DNA of 64,000 nt from VXYL01 sp964348085 (lineage in GTDB: Bacteria > Pseudomonadota > Gammaproteobacteria > Pseudomonadales > Azotimanducaceae). A program made the translations under genes and the position numbers. The DNA is taken from positions 1 through 64,000 of the forward strand of contig CAYGBI010000003.1 of assembly GCA_964348085.1 (NCBI GenBank), in the 5' to 3' direction. This document shows, piece after piece, positions 8,119-18,400 of this stretch. The stretch's first letter is position 1. Every line of letters begins with the position of its first letter. The notes below the pieces were generated by a model, which had not been told where the DNA came from, did no database searches, and saw nothing but the letters and a program-made list of their open reading frames with translations.

Positions 8119-10146
8119 ATGAGCCTAAGCTATACCGCCTACCTCGACTTGGGTTCCGACCAAGATCAGCCCGACGCCAGTACGCTCGTCGCACTGTCGA
8201 GCTTCCAGCTAATCGAGCAGTACAGCGCCGGCTGGCAAGGCCGCGGGGTACTCTCGGCGACCTCTGAGGATCCGCTCTCCGTGGCCAACATGATGGGCCG
8301 GGCCATTGTCAGCGGCATCGTCCCCGGCCAAGCAGCGGTGCTGCGTCTGGTACTGCGAGGGGTGAGCGAGGGCGACGAAGACGTCGCCGTTCGATCTTGG
8401 CCGGTCGTCGTCGGCGACGTGGAACCGTTCGAGGCGCCCAAGCCGACCGTGGGTCTGTGCAGTGTCGAATTGCTGGATCCCATTACTTTCCTCGGCGACC
8501 GAGACATCTGGGGTTCGTATCGCGGCTGTTCCGCGGCGGAGATGATCGGCGGCGTCCTGTCGATGGCCGCCGGCGGCGACGGCAAACCAACGATGGAACT
8601 TGCGATGCCGGACTTGCCGCCGGTGAAAATTGCGGGGAACTATCGCGACGCCTTGAAACTCCTACCCTACTCGATCGCCGTCGGGCAGACGCTCAAGGAG
8701 TGGCTCGGCGACTTCTTGGGTTTGCTCGGTCTGCGCGTAGAGATGCTCGGCACCGCGGACGGCTCGGTGCTAGTCAACGTCACCGATGCCGAACCGAGCG
8801 GAGCGACGTCGGTGCATATGTCGATCACCGGCGACGCCACGGCGAGGGACGGTCGGCTGAACATCAACGGTCTTTCGGCCCACGCCGGCGCACCCTACCG
8901 CAACGCCCTTCTGGACGATCCGACCCAAGGACGTTTTCGGTATCTGAGTCAAGGTGCCGTCAGCGCGGTGTTGTCGGGCACCGATATCGGCATAGACGAG
9001 GCGGCGGAACGCTGGATTGCGCCGATAATCGGCACCTACAGCGAAATGTTCGTCATCGACTCGCTGTCGGAACAGCCGGGCCTACGCCCGGGACGTCTTG
9101 TGACCCTCGATCAAACCTTCCGCGGCTCCGATACTTGGCAGGTGGCGCAGGTGGTACACGCCAAAACCGGTACCCGGTACGCCAACAATGCGAAGCTGTT
9201 GACCAGCGATGCGCCTTGGCATCCGCCGCTGCCGCGTCGCCGGCCGCCGGTGATCGTGCCCGGCGTGGTCGACGCCGGCACCGACTTCGCCTATGAGCAA
9301 CCTGTCCCGCGCGACCACTTGGGTCGCATCCCGATTCGATTTCCGTTCACGCCGACCCCCATCGGCGAAGAATTCGCGATGCTCCAAGCCGCGGACGTCG
9401 ATCACGACCGACGCCTGACCAGCGCCGATGAGAGCGACGCCGAAGCCACTCCGGAAGAGATCGAAGCGTTGCGCGCCGGCGAATACGACGATCCCTATCC
9501 CGGGGTTCCGGACGAGGACCTCACGGAAGAGCAGCTCGAGGAGCGGGAGGCCCTGAAGCAGACTCGAGAGCGTATCCTGAAGCATATGGCCAATCAGCGA
9601 ATACAGGCGCACACCGCGGCGGACCGAGACCGTGATGGCTATGTGACCTCAAGGGACGAGTTGGTGAGCGACGAACTAAAGGCGGCCTTGGCAGACCCCG
9701 ACCGACGCGCCGAATTGGTAGCACAGCACCAGTCGTACCTTGCCGGCACCTTGGATACGGATTACCCGAATGCGTCGCTGGAGCTGATCGAAAACTACGA
9801 TCAAGTGTTCGGCAGCGACGACGATGCCGATGCCGTTCGCGCCCGTAAAGAAGCGGAGTTGGCCGCCGAACGTTGGCCACCCAGACTGCCGCTGTCCGTC
9901 ATCCAACCGTTTGCCGGCCGACTGCACGGTTTCGTCGGCGGGCATCGGCAAGGGGACGCCTGTCGCGTGGCCATTCACGATCCGCTTTGGGCGGAGGTGG
10001 TGGGTTTTCAATATCGCGACGACCGACCGCTAAACACCGACATCAAGGGGGCAACGGCCGGCTTGGTGGTCGAGCACGACACCGGCAAGTCTTGGTCCGG
10101 CGTCGTGTTCCGTCGTACGGAAGACGACGAAGAAAACGGCGACTGA
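8119..10146 (+). CDS. vgrG1: VgrG-like spike protein with EF-hand insertion (VgrG1)
   Basis: VgrG (TssI) trimers cap the Hcp tube and puncture target membranes. The 675-aa protein has a gp27-like N-terminal half (about 1-365) and a gp5-like OB-fold entry, RDHLGRIPIRFPF, near 395. Between OB-fold halves it carries an insertion of about 130 residues containing two calcium-loop motifs: D426-V-D-H-D...D437 and D502-R-D-R-D-G...D513. The OB-fold resumes at WPPRLPLSVIQPF, with HRQGD and VVGFQYRDDRP afterwards. There is no long beta-needle tail or toxin domain. The paralogue at 10160-11809 lacks the insertion. The ATG is preceded by GAGGG. A 13-nt gap separates it from vgrG2. Confidence 0.8.
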   Translation: MSLSYTAYLDLGSDQDQPDASTLVALSSFQLIEQYSAGWQGRGVLSATSEDPLSVANMMGRAIVSGIVPGQAAVLRLVLRGVSEGDEDVAVRSWPVVVGDVEPFEAPKPTVGLCSVELLDPITFLGDRDIWGSYRGCSAAEMIGGVLSMAAGGDGKPTMELAMPDLPPVKIAGNYRDALKLLPYSIAVGQTLKEWLGDFLGLLGLRVEMLGTADGSVLVNVTDAEPSGATSVHMSITGDATARDGRLNINGLSAHAGAPYRNALLDDPTQGRFRYLSQGAVSAVLSGTDIGIDEAAERWIAPIIGTYSEMFVIDSLSEQPGLRPGRLVTLDQTFRGSDTWQVAQVVHAKTGTRYANNAKLLTSDAPWHPPLPRRRPPVIVPGVVDAGTDFAYEQPVPRDHLGRIPIRFPFTPTPIGEEFAMLQAADVDHDRRLTSADESDAEATPEEIEALRAGEYDDPYPGVPDEDLTEEQLEEREALKQTRERILKHMANQRIQAHTAADRDRDGYVTSRDELVSDELKAALADPDRRAELVAQHQSYLAGTLDTDYPNASLELIENYDQVFGSDDDADAVRARKEAELAAERWPPRLPLSVIQPFAGRLHGFVGGHRQGDACRVAIHDPLWAEVVGFQYRDDRPLNTDIKGATAGLVVEHDTGKSWSGVVFRRTEDDEENGD

Positions 10147-10159
10147 GCGGGAATACCGG

Positions 10160-11809
10160 ATGAGCGACACCGCGATCAAGTACTTTACGGAGATCGATCC
10201 GCTAACGGATATGCAAGCGGCGATTCCGGTGCATCAGTGGTTCGTCGTCGAACACATGGACGGTGGTTGGTCGGGGTTCGCCGATGTGGATCCCGGCCCG
10301 GTCACGACTATTTCGGCTGGCGAGGCGTTCGGCACCACCCTCGCCTTTCGCATGATGCCCGGTGCGCCGGTTGCGCTCGGACTCTGGATAGTCGCTCAAG
10401 GCGTGGTGCGGGACGAAGCGGGCGATCCGATCGACCAAGGACAGCCGCCAAGCTCGCCGGGCGCCGAGCCAGACACCGGTGGGGAGGAGAGCGCTACGGA
10501 CACCACAGCGATCCCGATACGCACTTGGCCGTCGATGGTCACGAGCGTCGAAACGATCCCGGGTCCGAATGACAAACACGATACCGCTTGCCGAATCCGC
10601 TTTCGCGATCCACTCCGTGCGTTGCGGAACGTGCCGATTTGGGGGGTGTTCCGAGACTGCTCGCCCGGCGAAATGCTCGGTGGTGCGCTGTCCCTTGCCA
10701 AAGGAGGGGAAGGCAAGCCGACGCCGCTACCCACATTGCCGGGCATGCCGCAGATCGCGATTTCCCAGAAGCTGCGACCCTCGCTCGCCGAGGTGCCGTA
10801 CGCCATCGCCACCGGCGAGCCGCTTGGCGCGTGGATCGCAAGGGTGTTCGGTCGGCTGGGCGTGCGCATCGAGGTGATCGGCGACCCGAGCGGCAGCGTG
10901 CATATCAACCTCTACGACGGCGAATCGACGCGGCCACCGTTGATCATGAGCCTCTCCCCCGGGGCGATTTCCGCAAGCCACGCGAAGATCAGCGGCACTT
11001 GGGCATACCCGGGCACGCCCGAGCGCGGGTCGATTCTCGACAACCCGAGTAGCGGGCTGTCCCGCTGGTTGGGCGAAAGGGGCGCCGTCGAAAGCCTGTT
11101 CTACTCGGCGGAAACCGGTATCGACGAGGGCGCCTTGCGGGCCGGTTTCGAGCGCGAACGCTCGCTGTTGGGGCTTACGCGGACGCAAATCACCACCGCG
11201 CAACCGGGGCTGCATCCCGGCCGTATCGTAGAGTTCACCAATCGCCCGATCGCCGGCGCCAGCACTTGGCAGGTGGCCAGCGTGAAGCACGGCGTAGGCG
11301 ACGGCGCCTATCGCAACACCGCAACGCTGATGAAGACCGGCGCGACGTGGCGCCCGGAAGCGCCGAGAGACGAAGGGCCCATTACGGTTTCCGGCATTGT
11401 CGACGACGGTGAGTCTCCGTTCGGCGAGACGATACCGCGGGATCGCTTGGGTCGCATTCCGGTGACCTTTTCGTTCATGCCTACCCCGTTGGACGATGCC
11501 GACGCCGAAGCGCCCCCGGTGCCGATCAGCCTGCCGGTGATCGAGCCGATGGCCGGCGGCAAGCACGGTTTCGTACCCGCCCACCGCCAAGGCGACGTCT
11601 GTCGGGTCGCGGTGCAAAATCCCCTCTACGCCGAGGTCGTCGGCTTTACCTACGGCGACGACCGGCCCGTCGGCGAGGAAGCGGAGGACGCGACCACGGG
11701 AATCATCATGCGGCATGGCGACGAGCAGTGGTCCGGCCTGTTGTTCCGTCCCGGCGATTCGATAGACGAAGAGACCGCACCCGATTCGGGTGACGACGCG
11801 GCGACGTAG
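10160..11809 (+). CDS. vgrG2: VgrG-like spike protein, compact form (VgrG2)
   Basis: This 549-aa paralogue of VgrG1 shares the I-W-G-x-x-R-G/D-C-S motif near residue 155-165, the GIDEGAL segment, the RDRLGRIPVTFSF OB-fold entry and the HRQGDVCRVA / AEVVGFTYGDDRPV C-terminal block. It has no EF-hand insertion. Two VgrG subunits encoded together raise the possibility of heterotrimeric spikes. The protein ends shortly after the OB-fold, so cargo is more likely to attach through a separate adaptor, such as the DUF2169 protein encoded 38 nt downstream. Confidence 0.8.
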   Translation: MSDTAIKYFTEIDPLTDMQAAIPVHQWFVVEHMDGGWSGFADVDPGPVTTISAGEAFGTTLAFRMMPGAPVALGLWIVAQGVVRDEAGDPIDQGQPPSSPGAEPDTGGEESATDTTAIPIRTWPSMVTSVETIPGPNDKHDTACRIRFRDPLRALRNVPIWGVFRDCSPGEMLGGALSLAKGGEGKPTPLPTLPGMPQIAISQKLRPSLAEVPYAIATGEPLGAWIARVFGRLGVRIEVIGDPSGSVHINLYDGESTRPPLIMSLSPGAISASHAKISGTWAYPGTPERGSILDNPSSGLSRWLGERGAVESLFYSAETGIDEGALRAGFERERSLLGLTRTQITTAQPGLHPGRIVEFTNRPIAGASTWQVASVKHGVGDGAYRNTATLMKTGATWRPEAPRDEGPITVSGIVDDGESPFGETIPRDRLGRIPVTFSFMPTPLDDADAEAPPVPISLPVIEPMAGGKHGFVPAHRQGDVCRVAVQNPLYAEVVGFTYGDDRPVGEEAEDATTGIIMRHGDEQWSGLLFRPGDSIDEETAPDSGDDAAT

Positions 11810-11847
11810 TAGTCGGCCCCTGCCTTGGTTTTTGGCGATAGCTGCCC

Positions 11848-14346
11848 GTGGCCGGACGAGCCCTAGTATTTCCCCAGGCAGTGTTCTTGGGTGCCCGGGC
11901 GCTTGCGATGCCGGGCGGCGGCAACGTGTTGTGCGCATCCGTGGTCGTGCCGTTCCAACTGTCCGACGGCAGCCCGGTGACGCCGCAGGACTGGTTTCAG
12001 GCGCTGATGACCCATGCTCAGGAGTTGGTCGCACCCGATACGGTGTCCCCGCTTCCCGGTGCCGAGGTGCTGGTACTCGGCAACCTGCCGCCGTTGATGG
12101 ACGACCGGCGCGAGGTCCATGTGCGCTGCGGGCAGGTGTTTCGGGACATCATCGTGCGCCGCGACCCGCAAGCGCCCGACGCACCGCCGGCGACGTCGCC
12201 CGAAGCGGCCGCTTGGCACGAACAGGACAACCCCGTCGGTCGCGGCGGCCCGGAGGACGAGCGGCGGCCGCTGATCGTCGACGCCGAACGGCCGGAACGC
12301 CCGATCTGGCTCGGGCCGACTCCCTTGGACCACCCTGCCCGCCTGCGTCGCATGGGGGTTGCCGCCGAAGAGCCGACGGCCGGCTGGCCCGACGATGCGG
12401 ATCCGGCAATTTTCTACGAATCCCACGACTCCTTCTGGACCCGTTCCCTGCACCCCGGAGACCCCATCAAGCTCACCGGCGTAGCGGCGAGCGAGGTGGA
12501 TGCGTCGCTGCCGCCGTACCGCGTTGTCATCGCGTCGTCGAAGCTGCCGGACGGCCGCTGGGAGAAGGAACCGGCGCGCATACACTGCGTGACGCTGCTG
12601 CCGGCGGCGGACATGGGCGCGATGATGTGGCGCACGGCCATCGACATCGGCGACGACGTGACCGGCGATACCGTCTCGGCCTTGGTGGCCGCACTGGAAG
12701 ACGTCGACGCGCCGCCCCGGGACGAACAGGACTTGGCCGAAATCGCCGTGGATCGTTGGCAGGAGCCGGCCAAAGCCCTCGATGATCGACCGCTCTTGCC
12801 CCGCAACATGGCGACGGCGGTGGCACTACCCTTCGGCATGCCGCCCGGCGACGACCCGATCAGCGAGCGGCGAGAGGCGGCGGAGGAGTGGATGCGCGAG
12901 GAAATGGACGTGGAGGACGTCAATCCGTTCAGCCGCCAACACGACGAGGTGGTGGCGGACCTCCAAGAAGCCGGCAAGGGCGAAGACGATCAACCGCCGG
13001 ATATGAACGCGGTCGGCAATATGGCCGCCGCCGCCTTGGCGGTGAGCAAGAAGCGGCGAGAAGAGTCCGGCTTCCCGGAGCCGGATGAGGAAGCGCAGGA
13101 AAAACCTGAGCGCCGCGACGACAATCTCGAAGCGGAAGTAGATAAGCGCCTCGCACGGCCGCACAGCTCGCCGCGGGAAGTCGCCATGGCCGCCAACCTC
13201 GATGAACATGGCGGCGAGATGCTGGCGGCCGACGAAACCCTCGACAAGCTCGGCGAGGCGCGGGTCAGCCATCCCAAGGCGCCGATGTTCTGGCCGGCGA
13301 TGGAGGAAGACGAGGCCGAACGATTCGGCGAGCGGCTCGTCGACCACCTCGGCGAGGCGGACCCGGAACGCCATATCGATGTTTCCGGCGCCATCGTCGG
13401 CACCGGTCCGGGTGCGGCTGCCGCTACCGGCGTCGCCGATCAGGGCACGACAGTATCCGCTCGACGGCTCGATGGCTTGCTCGCCGAAAACACCGCTTGG
13501 CGCGGGGTAACGTTCGAGAACTGCGAGATGGTCGATTCGAGCTTCGCCAATGGGCAATTCGACAACTGCGAGTTCCGCGACTGCGTCTTCGAGCGCGTCA
13601 ACTTCTCCCACGCCACGTTCACGAACTGCCGAGTGTTCGGCTCGACCTTCCGCGAGCTATCGGTACACGAGTTAACGATTATGGACAGTCACTTCGAGCA
13701 ATGCGTGCTGGCGAAGACGTCGTTTTCCGAAGCCGCCCTGCGCGACGTGTGGTTCAAGGAAGGCAGTTGGGAAGAGGTGCAATGGGATATGAGCTACCTC
13801 ATTCGGGTGTCCCTAACCGGCACGGCGATGAACGCGGTCACCTACTCCCTGACCCATGCGCCGCACAGCCACTTCGAAGGCTTGTCGATGTTCAAGGTGT
13901 GGGCCATGACCAAGGGTTTCCCCGGCAGCACGTTCGTGGACGTGGAGGCGAGAACCTGCGGCTTCCTGTCTGCCTGCCACTTCGACGAATGTCGCTTCGA
14001 GAACACGCGATTCGCGGAAACGGGGTTTACCGGCGCGTTCTTCAAGGATGTCACCTTCACCCCGGGATGTTCGTTCGACACCTGCGACTTCACCGGTGCG
14101 CTGTTCGACAACGCCGAACTGACCGCGGTGCGCTTCTTGGAGTGTTCGATGGCGACGAGCATCTGGACTTCGGCGAACAATGCGACCCGCGCTTGGTTCC
14201 TCGGCTCGACTTTGCGCGGCGTCGACTTCACCGATACCCGCCTCGGCGAGGCGGTGTTCACGGATGCGGACATCGACGGGGCCATCTTCGAGGAAGACAA
14301 GATCATCGGCGCGGATTTCCGGGGCACCGTTCGGGGCACTGCCTAG
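11848..14346 (+). CDS. DUF2169-type T6SS adaptor fused to pentapeptide repeats
   Basis: The 832-aa protein starts with a domain matching DUF2169 (about 1-320), a family encoded beside VgrG genes and thought to load cargo or PAAR proteins onto the spike. Residues about 320-530 are charged and Glu/Asp-rich, probably helical linker. From about 550 to the end the sequence is continuous pentapeptide repeats, for example FENCE, FANGQ, FDNCE, FRDCV and FERVN. These form a right-handed quadrilateral beta-helix. The start is GTG at 11848 with no clear ribosome site; ATG at 11908 (residue 21) is an alternative. A second pentapeptide protein is at 27960-29021. No PAAR motif is visible. Confidence 0.75.
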   Translation: MAGRALVFPQAVFLGARALAMPGGGNVLCASVVVPFQLSDGSPVTPQDWFQALMTHAQELVAPDTVSPLPGAEVLVLGNLPPLMDDRREVHVRCGQVFRDIIVRRDPQAPDAPPATSPEAAAWHEQDNPVGRGGPEDERRPLIVDAERPERPIWLGPTPLDHPARLRRMGVAAEEPTAGWPDDADPAIFYESHDSFWTRSLHPGDPIKLTGVAASEVDASLPPYRVVIASSKLPDGRWEKEPARIHCVTLLPAADMGAMMWRTAIDIGDDVTGDTVSALVAALEDVDAPPRDEQDLAEIAVDRWQEPAKALDDRPLLPRNMATAVALPFGMPPGDDPISERREAAEEWMREEMDVEDVNPFSRQHDEVVADLQEAGKGEDDQPPDMNAVGNMAAAALAVSKKRREESGFPEPDEEAQEKPERRDDNLEAEVDKRLARPHSSPREVAMAANLDEHGGEMLAADETLDKLGEARVSHPKAPMFWPAMEEDEAERFGERLVDHLGEADPERHIDVSGAIVGTGPGAAAATGVADQGTTVSARRLDGLLAENTAWRGVTFENCEMVDSSFANGQFDNCEFRDCVFERVNFSHATFTNCRVFGSTFRELSVHELTIMDSHFEQCVLAKTSFSEAALRDVWFKEGSWEEVQWDMSYLIRVSLTGTAMNAVTYSLTHAPHSHFEGLSMFKVWAMTKGFPGSTFVDVEARTCGFLSACHFDECRFENTRFAETGFTGAFFKDVTFTPGCSFDTCDFTGALFDNAELTAVRFLECSMATSIWTSANNATRAWFLGSTLRGVDFTDTRLGEAVFTDADIDGAIFEEDKIIGADFRGTVRGTA

Positions 14347-14506
14347 GTTTGGTAGCGAGGGTGGCGAGGTTGAGCCTCGGCTTGGGCTTGAGCAAAGCGC
14401 CGGCGCCAAGCGCGACGAATGAACTACGGTTCCGGATACTGTGCGGCGCGATGCCCGGATTGGGTTTGGGCAAGCGCTGAGCGCGAGCGCAAACGGCTAG
14501 CTCGGA

Positions 14507-15391
14507 TCAGCCGGGGTTTGCGAGTTGCTTGCTGACGGAGTCGAGCAGTTGTTCCAAGCTGAGGCCGGACATCCTCATCGCCTGCGAAATCTCCACGATG
14601 TCGAGGTTGCGCCAATGGGCAAGCAGGCGGAGCAAGGGCAGCGCCGGCGAGTGACGATCTTGAGCGACCATGAGTTCCACCGCTTGATCGACCACGTCCC
14701 AAGCATCCCGCGCCACCACCGTGGGTTGCGCCACATCACCGTCCGCCGCCTCCGGCTGCGGTTCATCCCCAGCCGCCGCCGACGTCGATACGTCTCCGAT
14801 CAGCCGGCGAATCGCATCCCAAGCTTCGGTCCTTGCCGGCAACTCCCTGCCGAATGTCGGCTCTAGGCGCGCCGTCCACGCGTTGAACGTCGCGTTTAGT
14901 AGCTTGGCGGTTTCAACCCGACGCGCCGTGCCTACGCCGTCGCCCCAGCCTACGGTGTCCGTCAGAATCGGGATGCGAAGAATGAGCCTGCCGAACGCCG
15001 CCGCCCGTTCGCCAAGATCGCCATCCTCCTCGTCGGCGCGGGGATGAATGCCGGTATCCGGCTCGGGCCAAGTCTCCACGGCGGTGAAGATGGCTTCGAG
15101 AGCGTCTGCGAAGGCCGGTAGACCGCCGCTCCGCCAACAGGTTTCGGCGTAGATGGCAAGCACTCGCAAGTCCTTGGTTCGCTTGCTGATGTCGAGCACT
15201 TGGCGCGTGATGTCTTCGTACACCGCGACATCGCCGCCGAGGCGTTCGCCGTCCACCACATCGTCGCCGCTGTCCTTGGCGACCGCGTTGTCGAGCGCTT
15301 GGGCGAGGGTCATGAAATCTTGATCCCAGCGCAGGTCCGCGCCACAAGGGTCGCTTCCCGCTACGGGCGCGAGAATCGCTTCGTCGGTCAT
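14507..15391 (-). CDS. tssA: TssA, T6SS baseplate/sheath-capping protein
   Basis: TssA binds the baseplate and sheath end and guides tail assembly. The 294-aa protein has the ImpA N-terminal signature: start of domain PVAGSDPCGADLRWD, then RTKDLRVLAIYAETCWRSGGL, then ETWPEPDTGIHPRADEEDGDL. The C-terminal half is helical with LPLLRLLAHWRNLDIVEISQ. It is the last gene of the tssH-J-K-L-M-A minus-strand unit, 30 nt after tssM. The 160-nt gap to the convergent DUF2169 gene holds only weak small hairpins. Confidence 0.88.
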   Translation of the reverse strand: MTDEAILAPVAGSDPCGADLRWDQDFMTLAQALDNAVAKDSGDDVVDGERLGGDVAVYEDITRQVLDISKRTKDLRVLAIYAETCWRSGGLPAFADALEAIFTAVETWPEPDTGIHPRADEEDGDLGERAAAFGRLILRIPILTDTVGWGDGVGTARRVETAKLLNATFNAWTARLEPTFGRELPARTEAWDAIRRLIGDVSTSAAAGDEPQPEAADGDVAQPTVVARDAWDVVDQAVELMVAQDRHSPALPLLRLLAHWRNLDIVEISQAMRMSGLSLEQLLDSVSKQLANPG

Positions 15392-15421
15392 TGGTCAGAT
15401 CCTCCGTTGCGCGTCGGCGGC

Positions 15422-18400
15422 TTAGTTTCGAGATCCGTTGGTCTGCATGGCGAGGGTGCCTGCTTCGGCGAAGTTCGGAACTTCCATCGGTCGCCCGTCG
15501 GCATGGACGACCCGCCCGCTCAGCCGCAACGTGTCTTGGCCGCCGGAGTCATTCATCACATCCGCCTCTAGCGTCAGCGCCCCCCGGGAGAGGCCCCCGA
15601 ATACGCGTAGAAACGAGCCGTTTCCATCGCCATCGAACGTCCATTCGTCGCTCTCGACGCCATCGGGCTTGGCGAAGCGATACGTCGAGTTCTTGGCGAG
15701 GCGGACGCTGATTGCGAACGGCGCACCGTAGCGCCAAGTGTAGACCCCGTCTTCGTCGGCTTCGGCGCCGATGATGCGCACCTCCGCCAGATGTTCCGCC
15801 AAGTTCTCCTCGCTCGGCTGCGACCGCCACGTAATGCGGAAGCGAACCGCCGCGGCGCCGGACGAATCGCGCTCCCAAAACGCATTCGTGTCGGCAAACG
15901 TGGCGGTCAGCGGCTCATCGAGAGGCGCGTCGGCGAAGGCGTCGTAGGCATCGTCCAACTGCCGCAGAAAATCGGTAAGCGTCGTCGGCACAATCTCCGG
16001 CGCATTGACGTCGGAGGCGTATGGCCATAGCCAAGCGACATTGCGGTCGAAGTACTCGCGGACGCGCTCGAATGCGCTCCGCGCATCGGCCAGCGTCATG
16101 CGCTTACATTCTTGGTTGATGGCGGCGTTGAAGCGTGCCGCGGTGCGGGCGAGATAGTCGCCGCGCCCGGAGGGGATTCGCGGTGCGTCGCAGGCGGCAT
16201 CGGGGTCGTCGGCGAAGGCGCGAACCGCGCCTTCCAAGGCGGTCAACGTCGAATCCACGTCGCCGCGGTTGTAGCCGTCGATATCGGCAGCCATGTCTCG
16301 CCACTGCAGGGCGGACCTGCCTCCTCTCTGCGCCGCCGCTTCTATAAAGGGGGCGGCAAGCTGTTCGTGGAAGCGCACCAGCTCCGCCACGCCGCGGTCG
16401 AAGCGCCGCACCAAGGCATTGCCGTCGGCGGTCGGATCGAAGTGGATGTCGAGCGGATCGTCCTCGGTCAGTACGTCGCTTGCCGCCGCCAAGACGTCTT
16501 CGGCAACTCTGCTGCGCACTTTTCGCACTTGATCGGCTTCCTCCTGCGCTTGCCGCCCGCGCAACCACTTCTCCACTTCGGTGAGGGCGTCGAGCGCCGG
16601 TTCCACCTCGGCGCGTTGCTCCGCCCGTTTGCTCGCGATGCCGAGGTCGCTCGCAGGCCGTACCGCGCTTTCCACTTCGTTGGCCACGCCGACTACCAAC
16701 TCGCTCGTTAGGTCGCGCACCAGCCGCTGTGCCACCGCCGGCGGCAGCCCCGTAAGATCGCCGTCGAATCGATCAAACTCTTGCAATCGACGGTGCGCCT
16801 CGGAGACTGCCTCCGTATCGATGGTCGCCAAACCCACCAACCGCGGCGGGGCGGTCTCGGGCAGGTCCGCGAATCCGGCGTTGGCGATATCTTCGAGAAA
16901 GCGCAGCCAAGCTGCGGCGTCGGGGGTCAGCTCTAGTGAGGAGTCGTCGCCGCTGCGCACCATGAGCTGTCCGATATCCGGCAACTGGATGCCCTCCGCC
17001 TCCGCCCGGGCGTGGATGCGAATGCGGCTGATCGCTGCCTTGGCCTCCAGCGCGGTCACTTGGCCGATCAGGGAAAGCGCTACCGCCCGTCCCAACATTC
17101 GCAACTCGAAGACATGGTCCGGTCGATCTTCGCCCGCGGTAATCCACTGCTGTGCCGGATCTTGGAGCGCGGCGCGCAACGCCAACAAGGCATCGAGCTG
17201 CTCTCGCCAAGACGCACTCCGGTCGCTCGCACGCTTCGCGGCCGTTGCTACCGGGCCGTTGGCGTAGACCTTTTCCGCCCAGAGCCCCATGGTGCTAATG
17301 AAGTGGCTGCGCGCGTCGTCGGTCAGATCCGACACAGGCAAGCCGTCGTCGGGCGGTTCGAGTTCCGTTGCCAGCAGGGCGTCGTCGATTCCCACCGGCC
17401 AATAGTTCTTGTTTTCGCCGAAGGCGGCTGCCAACAGTGCGCGGATATCCACTTCTCGCGGATCGTCCGCCAGCCCTTCCCATGCGGCGATCCACTCGCC
17501 CACCACGCGTGCATTTTCGATCCACTGGCCCGGATCGTCGCTAGGCTCAAGCAGCAGGTCGGCGCGCCGCTTCAGAGTTTTCGCCAAAGGTAGTAGTACG
17601 TAGCCGTTCAAGAAGGCCCGGCCGAGGTCGGCGGGCGCAGAGTAGTTCGGCACGACCGGCGCCAGCGGCACGAGCAGCGAATAGTCGGACACTTCCGCTA
17701 AGCGAATGCCCAACCCCACCATCCGGTGGACCCTGTCCCGGCTCGGCTCCGTGTAGATTCCCTCCGCCTCCCACGGTACGGCCGCCTCGCGCGACGCCGA
17801 CCGCACCGCGGCCGTAAGGTCATCGCTGCGACGATCTACCTCGAAGGCCGCCAACACCGCGAGCAAAACGCCTGCGACGAGCACCGCAACCGCCGCGCCG
17901 ATGACCATCCCCGGCGCGGTAGCGGGTCGGGTTCGCTCCACCGTCTGCGCCACCGCGCCGCGCAGGCCGCCACCGCCGAAACCAAGCGATGCCACGTCCA
18001 CCACCGAGGACGGCGCAACCGCAAGGATTCGATCCACCGCCGCCGGCAGTTCCCGCGCTTGTGCTTGGGCAAGTTCGTCGAGGCCCTCCCTCGAGTCTCC
18101 GGAGAGCCAAAGTCGCGCGGTATCCGCCGCCAGTTGCGCACAGACTTCACCGCCGTTGGAGTTCGCCGCATCGATCACGCGCCAAGCGGATACTTTGCCG
18201 GTGCTTGCCAGCACCAAGTGCAATGCGACGCGCATGCCCATTGCCCGGGCGAAGCGCGCAGCACGCGACACCGCATCGCTCGGAACGCCATCCGCGTCGG
18301 CGAGCACGGCGACGCCATCCACCGGGCGACGCCAAGGTAGTGCGCGCGCCAATCGACCCAGCATTCGGGAGTTCGCCTTGGTCGCGTCGATCAGGACGGT

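Noticed and set aside
6842..11809. Prophage or PVC-type tail instead of T6SS
   Set aside because: TssJ, TssK, TssL and TssM, which phages and PVC systems lack, are present nearby.
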